Shown: one piece after another, positions 34,997 to 45,700 of the stretch
Position numbering within the stretch: position 1 is the first letter of the stretch
Layout: each line of letters opens with the position of its first letter
From: Strigops habroptila
Taxonomy: Eukaryota > Chordata > Aves > Psittaciformes > Psittacidae
Assembly: GCF_004027225.2 (NCBI RefSeq)
Contig: NC_044290.2
Location: 10,308,906 to 10,372,905, forward strand
DNA: 64,000 nt
Direction of reading: 5' to 3'
Position numbers and translations under genes: made by a program
Notes under the pieces: model-generated
Seen by the model: the letters and a program-made list of their open reading frames with translations, nothing else
What the model was told of the DNA's origin: nothing
Database searches by the model: none

Positions 34997-35005
34997 TTTT
35001 CAAGA
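34892..35005 (-). CDS. ABCA5: ABCA5 exon 2 (start codon; residues 1-35)
   Basis: Acceptor ATCTAG at 35,007-35,006, nine bases of 5' UTR, ATG at 34,996-34,994 (context GAAAAATGG). Encodes the cytosolic N-terminus with [13 protein letters not shown] and [10 protein letters not shown]. Donor CAG|GTAAGT, phase 0. Confidence 0.95.
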
Positions 35006-38000
35006 CTAGATTGTTTAAGAAACAAACAAGAATCTATATTAAATGACAAAACAATTTAAAGAGGAAAAGCCAGGCAGCTGCCGCATTCATATATCTATAT
35101 GATAGAGATATATGAACTGCAGTGCCTATATTTTCATATAAACTTTTCAGTTTCTCATATTTTAAATCCCTTCCCATACACACGATAGATGCTGTGACAG
35201 GCAGGAATTGGTAGCACTGATTTACAAGGTTTACTGGTTTACCCTAAGCCATCCTCTGCGCAAAGGTGGGATCAGCTTGATGCAAACAAGACTTGAGCTA
35301 ACCTGGGCTTGTTTTCATTTTGCTACTATAAACTACAAACCAAAGTCTTTATCTCAGAGCACAATAGCAGTGTCCATCACATGGCAGCCAGCCAGATCCA
35401 TGCATCCAAAAACAAGAGCTACCTCACCCCAGGCAAACTGTCCAGTTAACCGTGAGTAACCCCTTTGCATCCTGGAGCAGATCCAACACTACTTATTTTC
35501 TTTACTTTCTATCTTTTCATTAGGCCACCTGCTCAACACAATGATGCTGAACATAATCTTTTAGGAAATAAAAGAAGAAAGTAAAATGAAATTGAAGATG
35601 CTCTTCCAGGAGAGAGCATCCCATTCCACCCGGAATACCTGGTGAGGGACAGCAGGCTGGGGAACCACCAGGTTTCTATCCTGTTTTGCCACCACCTTGC
35701 TGTCCAAGGTTTGGAGTCACTGGTCAATCCACATCTCTCCCTGTTTCCTCATCTGTGGAGCTGAAACACAACTGTGAGTGGCTCAGCAGGGGCAGCCTGA
35801 GGATGAGCACTGGTACGGACCCAACCACCCCTTCCAGCCATAAGTCCCACCTCCTGCAACACCAACATGCCACAGGTTACAACCAAGTCGTTTCTCATTA
35901 TGTCAACTAAAACACAGTGCAGATTTCAATGATTTTTCCATATTCCAGGTTTTTCAGCTACCAACACTAATTCCAGAAGCAGACTGATGGTTTTAGTGGC
36001 TGCATACTCAGAGCAGCTCCGTATCAGGACCTGGTTCCACTGTTATCTGTTAGACAACACATGGCTCAAGCTTCCTTCCCCAGCTGTCTTTTAATATGGA
36101 AATCTATTTTTGGAGCACAGACATCACCTAACTACAGAAACACACGAAGTTGCTGACATGCCAGCACCACTATTGCGAGCTGAGCTCCAACAACTTCAAG
36201 CACACAAACTGCTCCTGCATTTCTCTGGGCGTAGGAGGAAGGAGAAGAGGGGAAAGGCATCTGAGAACACCCAGACCCATTGATCACAGCTTCCATTGCT
36301 GGCTGCTGGGGTCCTTCCCTGGGCAGTGACCCAGCACTAGGACCCATGATGTCTGCACATCACTGGAAGCAAAGTCTTGGGAAAAGATCCCACGCAAAAC
36401 CTGGATAAAACCCCATTGAAACTACTCCAGAAATGAAAAACATAAAGATTTTGATAAAAAGAATAATGAATGCTTAAACACGAAGCTATGCTAATAGCCA
36501 ATCCTCACAGGAAACATGCACACAACTCCTCTGGGTCTTTTAGAGCTTCAAAACGACAGCACAGTGGCTTAGAATTAATCAAAAGCAGCAGCTATTGCTT
36601 ACAGGTCATAAAAAATAACATGCTGCTGCCCTCTTCTCACACTGTGCCCTGTTAAGTGATTGGGCTGCCACTGTTTGCTTTCAGGAGCAGATTTCAAGAG
36701 CTCTTACAAGAGAAGCTCCACCAAGGTCCTTAGTGAATGCTGTGCAACTGTATTAAAGCAGCGACCCCTTTCCTTGGTCTTCTCTACTTTAAAGAAAAGC
36801 CAAAAAAACCTGGCAAAGATGCTTTAATCAGGCTGACTCACTAACACCAGTTAGTGTTGCTTTAATTATTTTCTATCCACTTAAACTAACAAACAGCAAT
36901 ACTCCCACATCCTCGCTGGAACCTTTCCATGCTGTAATTACATCACCTCGGTTGGAGGAAGGGTCATTTTCACATTGTCAATTGATTTCTTGATATTCCA
37001 CCTGCCATCTCCACTTAAGCTAATGAAGCCATGCAACACATTAGGAATGCTGGAGAAGTATCGCTTGAATGGTGAAAACTGGTTGAAAACCAAATCCTTC
37101 TAGAAGCTCCAGATGTGGAAATGAACCCGTAGGCTGAATAGAAAAGGAGCTGCCAAGAGATTTATTCAAATAAGACTGGACAAAATGAAAACACTCCAAA
37201 TCTGTGAAAGTCCTCCACAATTTAGGCACTTCCTTATGATCTTATCCCGACAGGAGAAGCAGCTGAAACACAACTACTTGTGGGCATCTCAATCAAAGCA
37301 ATTACTGGGTTTGTACTTTAATTCCACATCGGGGATGCTCATCCTTCTTACAGGGCCTTCCCCAGACCAACCTGACACTGGCCTTTAAGGGTCAGTTGAT
37401 GTGAATTAGTGCTGCCTTTCAGGTTTCCCTTGGTTTTTAAGCTAAAATCCCAAACAAGGGGTGGGGGATGAACCCAGCTCAATGAGCTTGAGGAAAAAGC
37501 AACCAACTTATCAGTGAACGACAGGTAAGAATACAAGATTATTGATCTCGCTGCAAGCAGACAGTAGCCTAAACAATACTTAAGAAAAACCCTGAGGTGC
37601 TTGTTACTGGTCTTACATTATTTAAGCTCAATGCTTTATATATGCATTTTTAAAACGCGATGAATTTTCCTCCCTGCCTGAATCCCAAGGGGTACAGCCG
37701 CGTCTCGAGCTGAGGGGTACCATGAAGCCCAGCACCGCAGTCTCCAACCCTCCGGACCGATACGGAACTGTACAGTGAGGGAATGCCCGGCTCCCGCATC
37801 CATATCCCGCATCCCTCCGCCGCACCCCGCATCCCTCCGCATCCCGCCCCGAGCCCAGCGCTCCGGAGCTCCACTGGTCGCTAATCGCGAGTGCGGGATT
37901 GAGGACACCCCTCCGTGTTTCCATCCCTCCCCTTCCCCCCCAGATAAACCCCTTCAAATACCAGCTCCTCACCATTCTTCGCCCAGCCACGAAACCTTAA

Positions 38001-38213
38001 TGAACACATAAACAAATGACCCAAAGCCTTTACTCCGGGGCAATGACGCGCACCGGCAGGTACTGAAAACTCCTCCTCTTCCTCTCCTTTCCTTCCCCTT
38101 CCCGTTTTACACTCCTCGGGGGGGGCTGTTCCCCCGCTCCAGCCGGTCCCCCCCACTCCCGGTCCCCGCCTCCATCCGCAGCGGAGCGGAGCCCCCCCGG
38201 CCCCGGCACTCAC
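35006..38213 (-). other. ABCA5: ABCA5 intron 1
   Basis: About 3.2 kb from the exon 2 acceptor to the promoter CpG island. It holds an AT-rich inverted repeat near 35,086-35,116 and otherwise unique-looking sequence. The right-hand part (37.8-38.2 kb) is GC-rich and belongs to the CpG island. If the donor at 37,973 is used instead, the intron is shorter. Confidence 0.55.
35086..35116. repeat. 11-bp AT-rich inverted repeat upstream of ABCA5 exon 2
   Basis: Perfect arms TTCATATATCT and AGATATATGAA separated by 9 bases, about 80 bases upstream of the exon 2 splice acceptor. Confidence 0.75.
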
Positions 38214-38390
38214 CGCTCCGCTCCCGGCCCGGCACAGGGCAAGAGCGCGGCTGCACCACGGGCACCACCGCCCCGGGGCGGGGCGGAGCGGGGCGGAGCG
38301 GAGCGGGGCTGCCCCCCGTCACCACCCACCGCGCACCCCGAGGGACCGGGCGGGGCCGCAGCGCCGGCACCCGCCTACCGGGAGATACCC
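37770..38390. promoter_or_regulatory. ABCA5: ABCA5 promoter CpG island
   Basis: A sharp rise in GC and CpG density in an otherwise AT-rich neighbourhood, about 3 kb upstream of the first coding exon. It contains clustered GC boxes (GGGGCGGGGCGG and repeats of GGGGCGGAGC, about 38,269-38,308), typical Sp-factor sites of TATA-less housekeeping promoters. Confidence 0.75.
38214..38330 (-). other. ABCA5: candidate ABCA5 untranslated exon 1
   Basis: On the minus strand the GC-box region is followed by a consensus donor AGCG|GTGAGTG with GT at 38,213-38,212. Mammalian ABCA5 also has a non-coding first exon. The 5' limit is approximate. A competing donor AATG|GTGAGG lies at 37,973/37,972. Confidence 0.45.
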
Positions 38391-38399
38391 CCCCTTGAA

Positions 38400-38900
38400 C
38401 GGGACCCTTTGTGCTGGGGACCCCCCCTCCACCAGGGATGCTTCTCTCATGGGAACCCCCTCCCATGGACCCCCTGTCCTGGGGCCCCACTCTTCCCAAG
38501 AGTCTTTCCCTCCCATGGACCCCTGTCCTGGGGCGTTCCTCCTCCTGGGACCCTCCTTCCATGGATCCTTGTCCTGGGGACCCCTCCTCTGGGGATGCTT
38601 CCCTCCTGGGAACCCTCTCCACATGGACCCCCCGTCCTAGGAACCCTGTCTTCTCAGGCTCCCCTACCCCATGGACCCATATCCCAGGGAGCCCCTTCTC
38701 TCAGGACTCCCCTTCCATGTACCTCTGTCCTGCGGTCCCCCTCTTCCTGAGACCCCCTCCTCTCATGGACCCCTGTCCTGGGGACCCTCTTGTCCCAGGA
38801 GCCCCCTTCCATGGATCCCTGTCCTGGGAACCCCTCCTCCCGGGTCCACCCCCTCCCAGGACACCCTTTCCCAGGACAAACCCCCCTCCTGGGGACTGCC
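38400..38900. repeat. GC-rich minisatellite upstream of the ABCA5 promoter
   Basis: At least eight imperfect copies of a unit containing CATGGACCCCTGTCCTGGGG begin at 38,464, 38,514, 38,560, 38,622, 38,670, 38,716, 38,764 and 38,810. Spacing is 46-50 bases, with one of 62. Lack of stop codons in this low-complexity sequence makes long open frames on both strands (up to 176 codons); these are not genes. Confidence 0.88.
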
Positions 38901-40500
38901 CTGTCCTCACTAGGAAGCCAAGGAAAAGGGGTCAGAAATAAGGCCCAGGGACTGTGGATTGGGTGGGAGCTGCCTGGATACACCCAGCACTGCTGGTTCC
39001 TGCCTGCATCCAGAAGGTCACTGGAATTTTATTGCATTACCCAAAATACAATGAAAATGCTGCCTCGCATACAAACGCTGATCTCCTCTCGGTTACATGT
39101 GTTAGTTCCCCACCTTGGTGTCCCAAGTGTGCGTGATCCCACTGAGTTATTCCCATTCCAGTGAGTGTTCCTGTCACCCTCCGGACAGGCCCTTGCCCAT
39201 GACCGGCCTTTTGCTGACAAGGAGGATGCGATCAAAACCACTGAGACCCTAATTACCCTGTTCCCATCACTGCCAGCACACTCGGACGTGCTCGTTTTCC
39301 TAAATCCCTCCTGCAAGCTGCTGGGAAAGGCTGAGCTGAAAGTGAAACCCGGAGGTGCCATTGAGCATCTGGAGCCCTGCGGCAGAGATGCTGCGTGCTT
39401 GGGAAGGAGCAGTGCAGCTTCATGTGCTCCTCGAGGAGGGACAGCTCAGCTTCCTGCGGTTGGATGGAGCAGGGTTTGAAGTGCCCTGGTCCGAGTTGGT
39501 TTTGTGCACCCAGGGAGCTGCACAAACATCACGCATGCCTGTGCTGGAGCACAGCGCTGTAATGATGGTGTGAATGCAATATTTCACTTGGAAAACTGAG
39601 ATCAGGTGATGGTATCCTCATCCAGAAAGAAGGAAAGGGTCTTGAAGCACAGCGTTAAGTGGAACGCAGGGTTTACATGAGGAGGTGTCATGGCCATGCA
39701 GAAGCCTTTGTGTTCACACCTTCACCTACACCAATCACCTAGTCGTGATTGGAAATATCCAGGATTCGAGCCCCAGCCATGGTCCCAGGACCCTCATTAG
39801 GCACAGATCCCTTTTCTGCAGCCTCAGAGCAATCCAAATCCTGTGGGCTGGCATAGCAAGGTTTTGGGAAGGAGGTTTGGGGAAGGAGGTTTTTAAGACA
39901 AGGTTTTGGGGATGAAGTTTTTCGGGGACAAAGATGCTTCCACCAGGTGTCCCCCGAGAGCGGCACAGCCCAAGAGTGGTGGGTCCAGGCTTCTTCAGAT
40001 ACCCTTCATACAAAAAGTGATCAAATCCCACCTGGTTTTTATGCCAGCGCTTCCTTTAGGGGGAAAAGAATTATAAAGAAGCAGCCATCAGCAAGGCTTG
40101 CTTTAACTGGAAACGTTCTTCTTTTCACCAGTTTCCACCTTAAGAAAGAGCATGAGATAAAAGTACTCTAATTAAATAATGCCCTTTAGTTTTGCCTAAT
40201 GAATGCTGTGTAAATACAATGGCATAACTTGAGCTTCTATTAAAAAAACCCCAAAACTTCTTATCTTCATCCATCTAGCATTAAACAGAACAGAGGCCCA
40301 ACTGGGGCTGAATTCTTCTGGCCACTTTGATGTTTCTTGTGGTCTCTGTTTATACTTGAAAAGTTTTAACTGCTCTTATTCATGTTCTACCTGCAAAGTT
40401 TGGAACTCCTTGGGTATTTTAGCACAACCTCCCTCCTTCATTGGTCCACAGCTCAGCTCACCTTGAGCCCCATCCTTCCAGGGAAGAGCTTGGAACTGCA
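38901..40500. other. intergenic region between ABCA5 and MAP2K6, part 1
   Basis: No gene, CR1 element or RNA gene recognised. Confidence 0.5.
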
Positions 40501-40503
40501 ATA

Positions 40504-40522
40504 CCCCCCCCCCCCCCCCCCC
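40504..40522 (+). repeat. poly-C run of 19 (poly-G on the minus strand)
   Basis: Uninterrupted C19 immediately before a CR1 copy, a potential i-motif or G-quadruplex and a likely length polymorphism. Confidence 0.9.
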
Positions 40523-40531
40523 AGCACAGTT

Positions 40532-40733
40532 CATAGAACCACAGAGTGGTTTGTGTTGGAAGGGAGCTTAAAGCTCACCCAGCTCCAACCCCCTGCCATG
40601 GGCAGGGACACCTTCCACTAGAGCAGGTTGCTCCAAGCCCCTGTGTCCAGCCTGGCCTTGAATACTGCCAGGGATGGGGCAGCCACAGCTTCTCTGGACA
40701 CCCTGTGCCAGCACCTCAGCACCCTCACCATTC
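40532..40733 (-). repeat. CR1 fragment, intergenic
   Basis: TCATAGAACCACAGAGTGGT, then the shared CR1 3' body down to CAGCACCCTCACCA. Confidence 0.92.
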
Positions 40734-40739
40734 ACAGCA

Positions 40740-43700
40740 AGGTGCTCAGAACATCGGGCTATGTCCAACGGGAAGATAACATCACCTACAATACATTTTA
40801 GTGCCACACGATGGGACATCCGTGGCACTGGTGCTGCTGCATCCCCAGAGCCACTGAGCTCATGCGCAGCAGCATCGGTACAAGAGTCAAAACTAACCAG
40901 CACAAGGGGGAGAGAGCCTCCACGGAGCAAGCATCACCCAAAGCATTGCAATGCTTTTCATCTTCAAAGTACACCAAAACCACTGCGTAATTAATTTTTG
41001 CAACAGCCCTGCATGCTCAGATGCCTTAAACATGATCTCCATTTGTAGATATAAAGAGCCAAGGGTGATGTAATTTGTTCAAGGCCGAAAGGAGTCTGTA
41101 GCTTGGGGCAGGGATGGGTACTGCAGCACCAGAAACCTGCCCAGCTTAGCTTCTGAGCAAAGAACTTTGAAGACAAAAAAAGCAATTTCATCTCTTTAAC
41201 TGGAATAAAGATCTAAGCAACTACACCCACTGCACCACGTGCAACAAAGCTCTGTGAATGGTTGCACAAAGGTTTGGCAGATACAGATGATCTGATTTTC
41301 TTTATGGAAACTTATTTCTGCCTATAATGGAAATCAGGACAAACGGGAAAAGGCCCATTTCTGCAGCGGGGTCTCTCCATCTGCATCCAAGCCAATAATA
41401 AACCAACCCAGCACCTGGCAAAATGTTTATACATCTATTTGTAAGTTGGGTATGTTTCTTCCAGGAGCTCAGTGTAAACATGTTGCAGCTGGAGGGGTTG
41501 TTGTCTAAACTAAATTAGGTGAGTTTGATGACAAAAGGTAAAATAACAAAGCAAAGGAAAAGTAACTTTCTTAATAGCATCAATGGAGATCAGCAGGGTG
41601 AGGTGGTGGGTCCAACAAACCGAGTGGGTGCTGGTGATGCAGGCTAGGGACCTTCACACCGGACAGCAGTATTTGTCCTTTGGCTGTAGGGCAAGCACAA
41701 CACTGTGTCTTCACACCCGCAGTGTCTTCAGCTTCCAGGTACCCAACACCTATGGAGATGATGCTAGTGCCAGGAGCAGAGACGTGATCCTCAGCGGAGT
41801 GTGTGGATCCTCAGCACACTTCTGCTCCATGTGTGTGAGCAAAGCTCAAGTTTGGAACAGAGAATTCAGAACTTTAAAGAAACTTGAACATCCGAACTCC
41901 ACCTTTTGCTGATGCTTATCCCAGCAAGTCTCCACCTTGTTTTCTATACCTAAATGACCAACAGCTCATGCCAAAGCAGCAGGAATTTTTTCCAGTCCTC
42001 ATCACTGATGGACTATCGGCATTTTATCAGGAGCTTGGAAGCCACAGTGGCACATGCAGAATGGCATCTCTTCCCTGCCAGTCTGGATGGCCATCTCCTT
42101 GCAGAAGTATTTCTTACAAAAAGAAAGCTGTGCAGAGGCACTCACCTAAGGAATTCAGCAACCAGGATATTATGGCAACACAGTTCAATGCACTGCAGTT
42201 GTCATGCACTAATCCATCATGTTTCAGAAAGAAAACATGATTAACTGAATTTCCTCTCCTGAAGTAGGTAGAAACACAGCTTTTCAAGAGTAAAGAGAAA
42301 AAAGTCAGCATTAAAGTCATAAAGGAGCATTTCCAGATTCTTTGGTAGCATCCCTGCTCATCCTGCTGTGCAAAACCTGCTACACCAGGATGTGGAACAG
42401 AGCGAGAAGGAGATGCCCACATCAGAGCAGGCTCTATATCTTGCAAGCAAATATGGGAAACCAAATTCTGCCCACCATCCTTTCTTGTGCTGTGTTGAGA
42501 GGGGAGAACATGTTTGGTATCAAGCTAACAAATAAATGGCCAGAGCGTTATTCCCAAGTTTCAGTTTGGTGGATGTGGCCTGTTCTGTTGCAGCTGGAAA
42601 GCTGCTCCTGCTCCAATTGCTCTGCCCATTCCACAGAGAGCTTGCAAAAAGCCCAGGAATGCTGAAACGATTCTGTCCAGTGATGCAGAAGCTTCAGGTG
42701 AGCAGCTGCTCTTTCACTGCTTCTCTTTCTATCAAAGCTCTGCAGAGCCCTGTGAGAACCAGAGGCCGCTGCGTGAATTGCTGGGATCCAAATGCAGATA
42801 AACCCAAATTATTCTACATTTTCCTTTGGACTTACCATCTGCTTATTAACTGCCTGCAGTCCTGCCACTGGCCCACTTCTTGTTACTGCTTAGATCCATT
42901 TCTCTCATGCAAAGCACTGGCTGTGCCTCTTTGCTGCAGATGCTCTCCTGACCTCGGGCATGTCACTGTCGCAGAGGAACTGGGTGACCGCAACCCAAGG
43001 GCTGCTTATGCTGGGAGCCCGTGGCTTGCTCTTCCTTCTGCATCTAGGAGTACTGTTGCTTTATAAGCAGAAATAACACAAGAAACAGTATTTATACTGT
43101 AAATCAGAGATGTTCTCATCACACAAAGGGCACAGTTGTTTTTGCCCGATGCAGGGCTCCTCCTGCATCCAAACCAGTGGCTACAAGTCATCTGAGGTCA
43201 GTTCTCTTGATGCTGAGCACCAGCAGCAGGTTTTCAGCCTCGTGCCAGCAGCCTGCCTTCCCTCTGCTGAGGGTCTGCATTCAAGAGCTGCTCTTTTCTT
43301 TCTTTGAGGGATCATTATTAAAGACTGTGCCGGGCAGAACCAAATCACAGGCAAAAAGACCGAGTTTCCCATTGTGTGCTGCTTCTATTTGGAGGCAGCA
43401 GCTCCCGAGCGCCCGGCACTTCAGCAGGGCACAGGCAGGGAGGACAAAGCCACAGTTATGTGCTTGTGCCTTTTCTCATTAGGGTGAGTTTTGCTGGGCT
43501 GTGAGGCAGTGCGCCACACCGTCCGTCATTAGGAGCATCAGAGGTGCCAAGCAGGAACTGCTGCTGCTTCCCAGCTTGTTTCACCTGCTGTGCCTCCATC
43601 CAGACTGAAACAGCTGTGAAAAAGCAGTCCATCCAGAGTTTTTAGGTTTAATTAATCAGAAAAGTTGCCACCAACAGTTAAACTCAGTCTCAGAAATCAG

Positions 43701-43740
43701 GTAGCTTTGTCTGCAAGTATTATTCCACCATCTGCAGCAG
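40740..43740. other. intergenic region between ABCA5 and MAP2K6, part 2
   Basis: Unique-looking sequence of 3 kb. Open frames up to 176 codons (for example 42,536-43,066 plus) have no recognisable domain and no matching splice signals, so I call no gene. Confidence 0.5.
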
Positions 43741-43746
43741 AGGCAA

Positions 43747-43865
43747 TCATAGAATCACAGAATGGTTTGGGTTTGGAAGGGACCTTAAATCTCAATCTCC
43801 CCTCTGTCAGGTTAAAGCCATTCCCCCTTGTCCTGTTCCTACAGGCCCTTGTCAAAAATCTCTCG
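43747..43865 (-). repeat. internally deleted CR1 fragment
   Basis: The tail ATCATAGAATCACAGAATGG...GGACCTTAAA is joined directly to TCTCAATCTCCCCTCTG, so about 160-180 bases present in the copies at 16.0 and 45.3 kb are missing. Confidence 0.9.
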
Positions 43866-43927
43866 ATAGCTTATAAGAACACAGAACAGGCTTCAGAGAA
43901 GATACATACTCCATATTTACTGGAAAC

Positions 43928-43984
43928 GATGCATTTGCATCAATAAACCTGTTTATAAGCACAAGGATGATGCATTTGCATCAT
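43928..43984. promoter_or_regulatory. two palindromic octamer motifs 41 bp apart
   Basis: Two copies of (T)GATGCATTTGCATCA, each containing ATTTGCAT (reverse of the POU octamer ATGCAAAT) at 43,933-43,940 and 43,974-43,981. Each copy is itself an inverted repeat (GATGCA-TT-TGCATC). Regulatory function is inferred only from the motif. Confidence 0.35.
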
Positions 43985-45215
43985 CTAACGCGAGAGCCCA
44001 GATCCTCTGCCAGGAAAGCCCTTCAGCAGTAATTCACAGCACCTAATTTAGAGACCTGCCTCTCTCTGTGAGCTAGGAGGAGACTAAAATAAACCCTGCA
44101 AACCCCAGCTTCCTTCAGGGTTTACTGCTCAAGGTCTGCAGCTGTGCCCAGCTGAGAAGGGAGCTCTGCCACTGCCAAACCACCAGCTCTTTGCCATCCA
44201 AAACTTACCAATATCCAGAAGCAGGGCACAGTTAGCAAGTACAGGCCAATAATAGCAATTTATATCCATTTATAAAGAAAAGGGGTTAAAGCCCCGCTGA
44301 GAACAGCAGCATTTTGCACCTCTATAAACAATTAGGTGAAATGGAAGTTCATTAGGAGTCAGATTTACTCACAGCACGCAAGACACAAGCTTCACTCTGT
44401 GTCCTTACCCATCTTCTACAATAACATTCAAACTGGCTCAAAATAAGATTTCATAAAAGAAATTTCAATCTTGACCTAAGACTTGGCACGCGGAGAGTTT
44501 CAGCCCAGAACAGACTTTTATGGGAAGTCAGAAACCTCTGGAAAAAAACAAGTTTGCAACAGACTCTTTAACAACAGCAGTACCAGGCATACAAGGATAA
44601 TATATACATTGCATGCAACGCCTACAGAATACTATAATCCCAGCCACATCAGTACAAACAGATATTCATTCTGGCCGTGAATGATACCTCATGTTGGTAG
44701 AAAAAAGAACCAAAATACCTATTTTAAATCAGCAGAGTTTGGAGGGAGGGAAAAGAATCAAAATACCTATTTTAAAGCAGTTTGGAGGGGGAAATGTGCC
44801 CATTGCTAATGGGGACATGGCAGAAAACAGGTATTTTCCACCAGCACTGCCATTGTCCCAATCCAGCAGCCATCAAACACTTGCCCACCAGCAGCTGTGC
44901 TCCCTTCCCAGTGAATTTTTGCTGTACGGATTATGAAATACAATTTCCTGCTCTAAAAAAGCACCGTGCCTTTGTATTGCAGCATGCTCTGGATATACAT
45001 GTCATTTAAAGAAAATTATGCTTCCTGCTGCCAGCCCAACACAAATATCCCTCCAGACAGAGGCCGCTACCTGTCCTTATTTAGCACTGCTTTTCTCAGA
45101 ATCTCGCTTTTGGAGCTGCTCAACCTCACTGAACCATTTCTGCAGTGGATTCCTCCTCCTCCTTCCTCTCCCTGGCTGCCGGGAAGGCGTCAGCCCTGAA
45201 TATCTGGGCTCCTCA
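43985..45215. other. intergenic region between ABCA5 and MAP2K6, part 3
   Basis: No gene seen. Contains a two-copy 48-bp tandem duplication at 44.70-44.80 kb. Confidence 0.5.
44703..44797. repeat. two-copy tandem duplication, period 48
   Basis: CAAAATACCTATTTTAAA occurs at 44,711 and 44,759, each followed by a CAG...TTTGGAGGG block, with small differences between the copies. Confidence 0.8.
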
Positions 45216-45219
45216 TTGA

Positions 45220-45700
45220 ATAATTAGAGTTGGAAGGGTCCTTAAAGCTCACCCAGTTCCACGGGCAGGGATACCTTCCACTAGAGCAGGTTGCTCCAAG
45301 CCTCTGTGTCCAACCTGGCCTTGAACAGTGCCAGGGATGGGGCAGCCACAGCTTCTCTGGACACCCTGTGCCAGCACCTCAGCACCCTCACAGGGAAGGG
45401 CTTCTGCCTCAGAGCTCATCTCAATCTCCCCTCTGGCAGGTTAAAGCCATTCCCTTTGTCCTCTCCCTACAGGCCCTTGTCCAAAGCCCCTCTCCAGGTT
45501 TCATGTAGCCCCTTTAGGCACTGGAGCTGCTTTCTCTCGCCTTAAGAAGCCTTCTCTTCTTCAGGCTGAACCAGCCCAGCTCTCTCAGCCTGTCCCCATA
45601 GCAGAGATGCTCCAGCCCTCGCAGCATCTCCGTGGCCCCATCTGGATTCACTTGAGCAGGTCCACATCTGCCTCCAACCCCTTGGCTGGCTGGGACATTG
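45220..45700 (-). repeat. CR1 fragment, longest copy in the window
   Basis: About 480 bases of CR1 3' end in minus orientation, from TAATTAGAGTTGGAAGGGTC through the shared body to AGGCTGAACCAGCCCAGCTC and CCCATCTGGATTCACTTGAG. Part of the tail is lost by a small deletion near 45,258. Confidence 0.92.

Noticed and set aside
38107-38983. Long open frames on both strands over 38.1-39.0 kb (171, 176 and shorter codons)
   Set aside because: They follow the minisatellite unit on either strand and change phase with it; no domain, no splice context.
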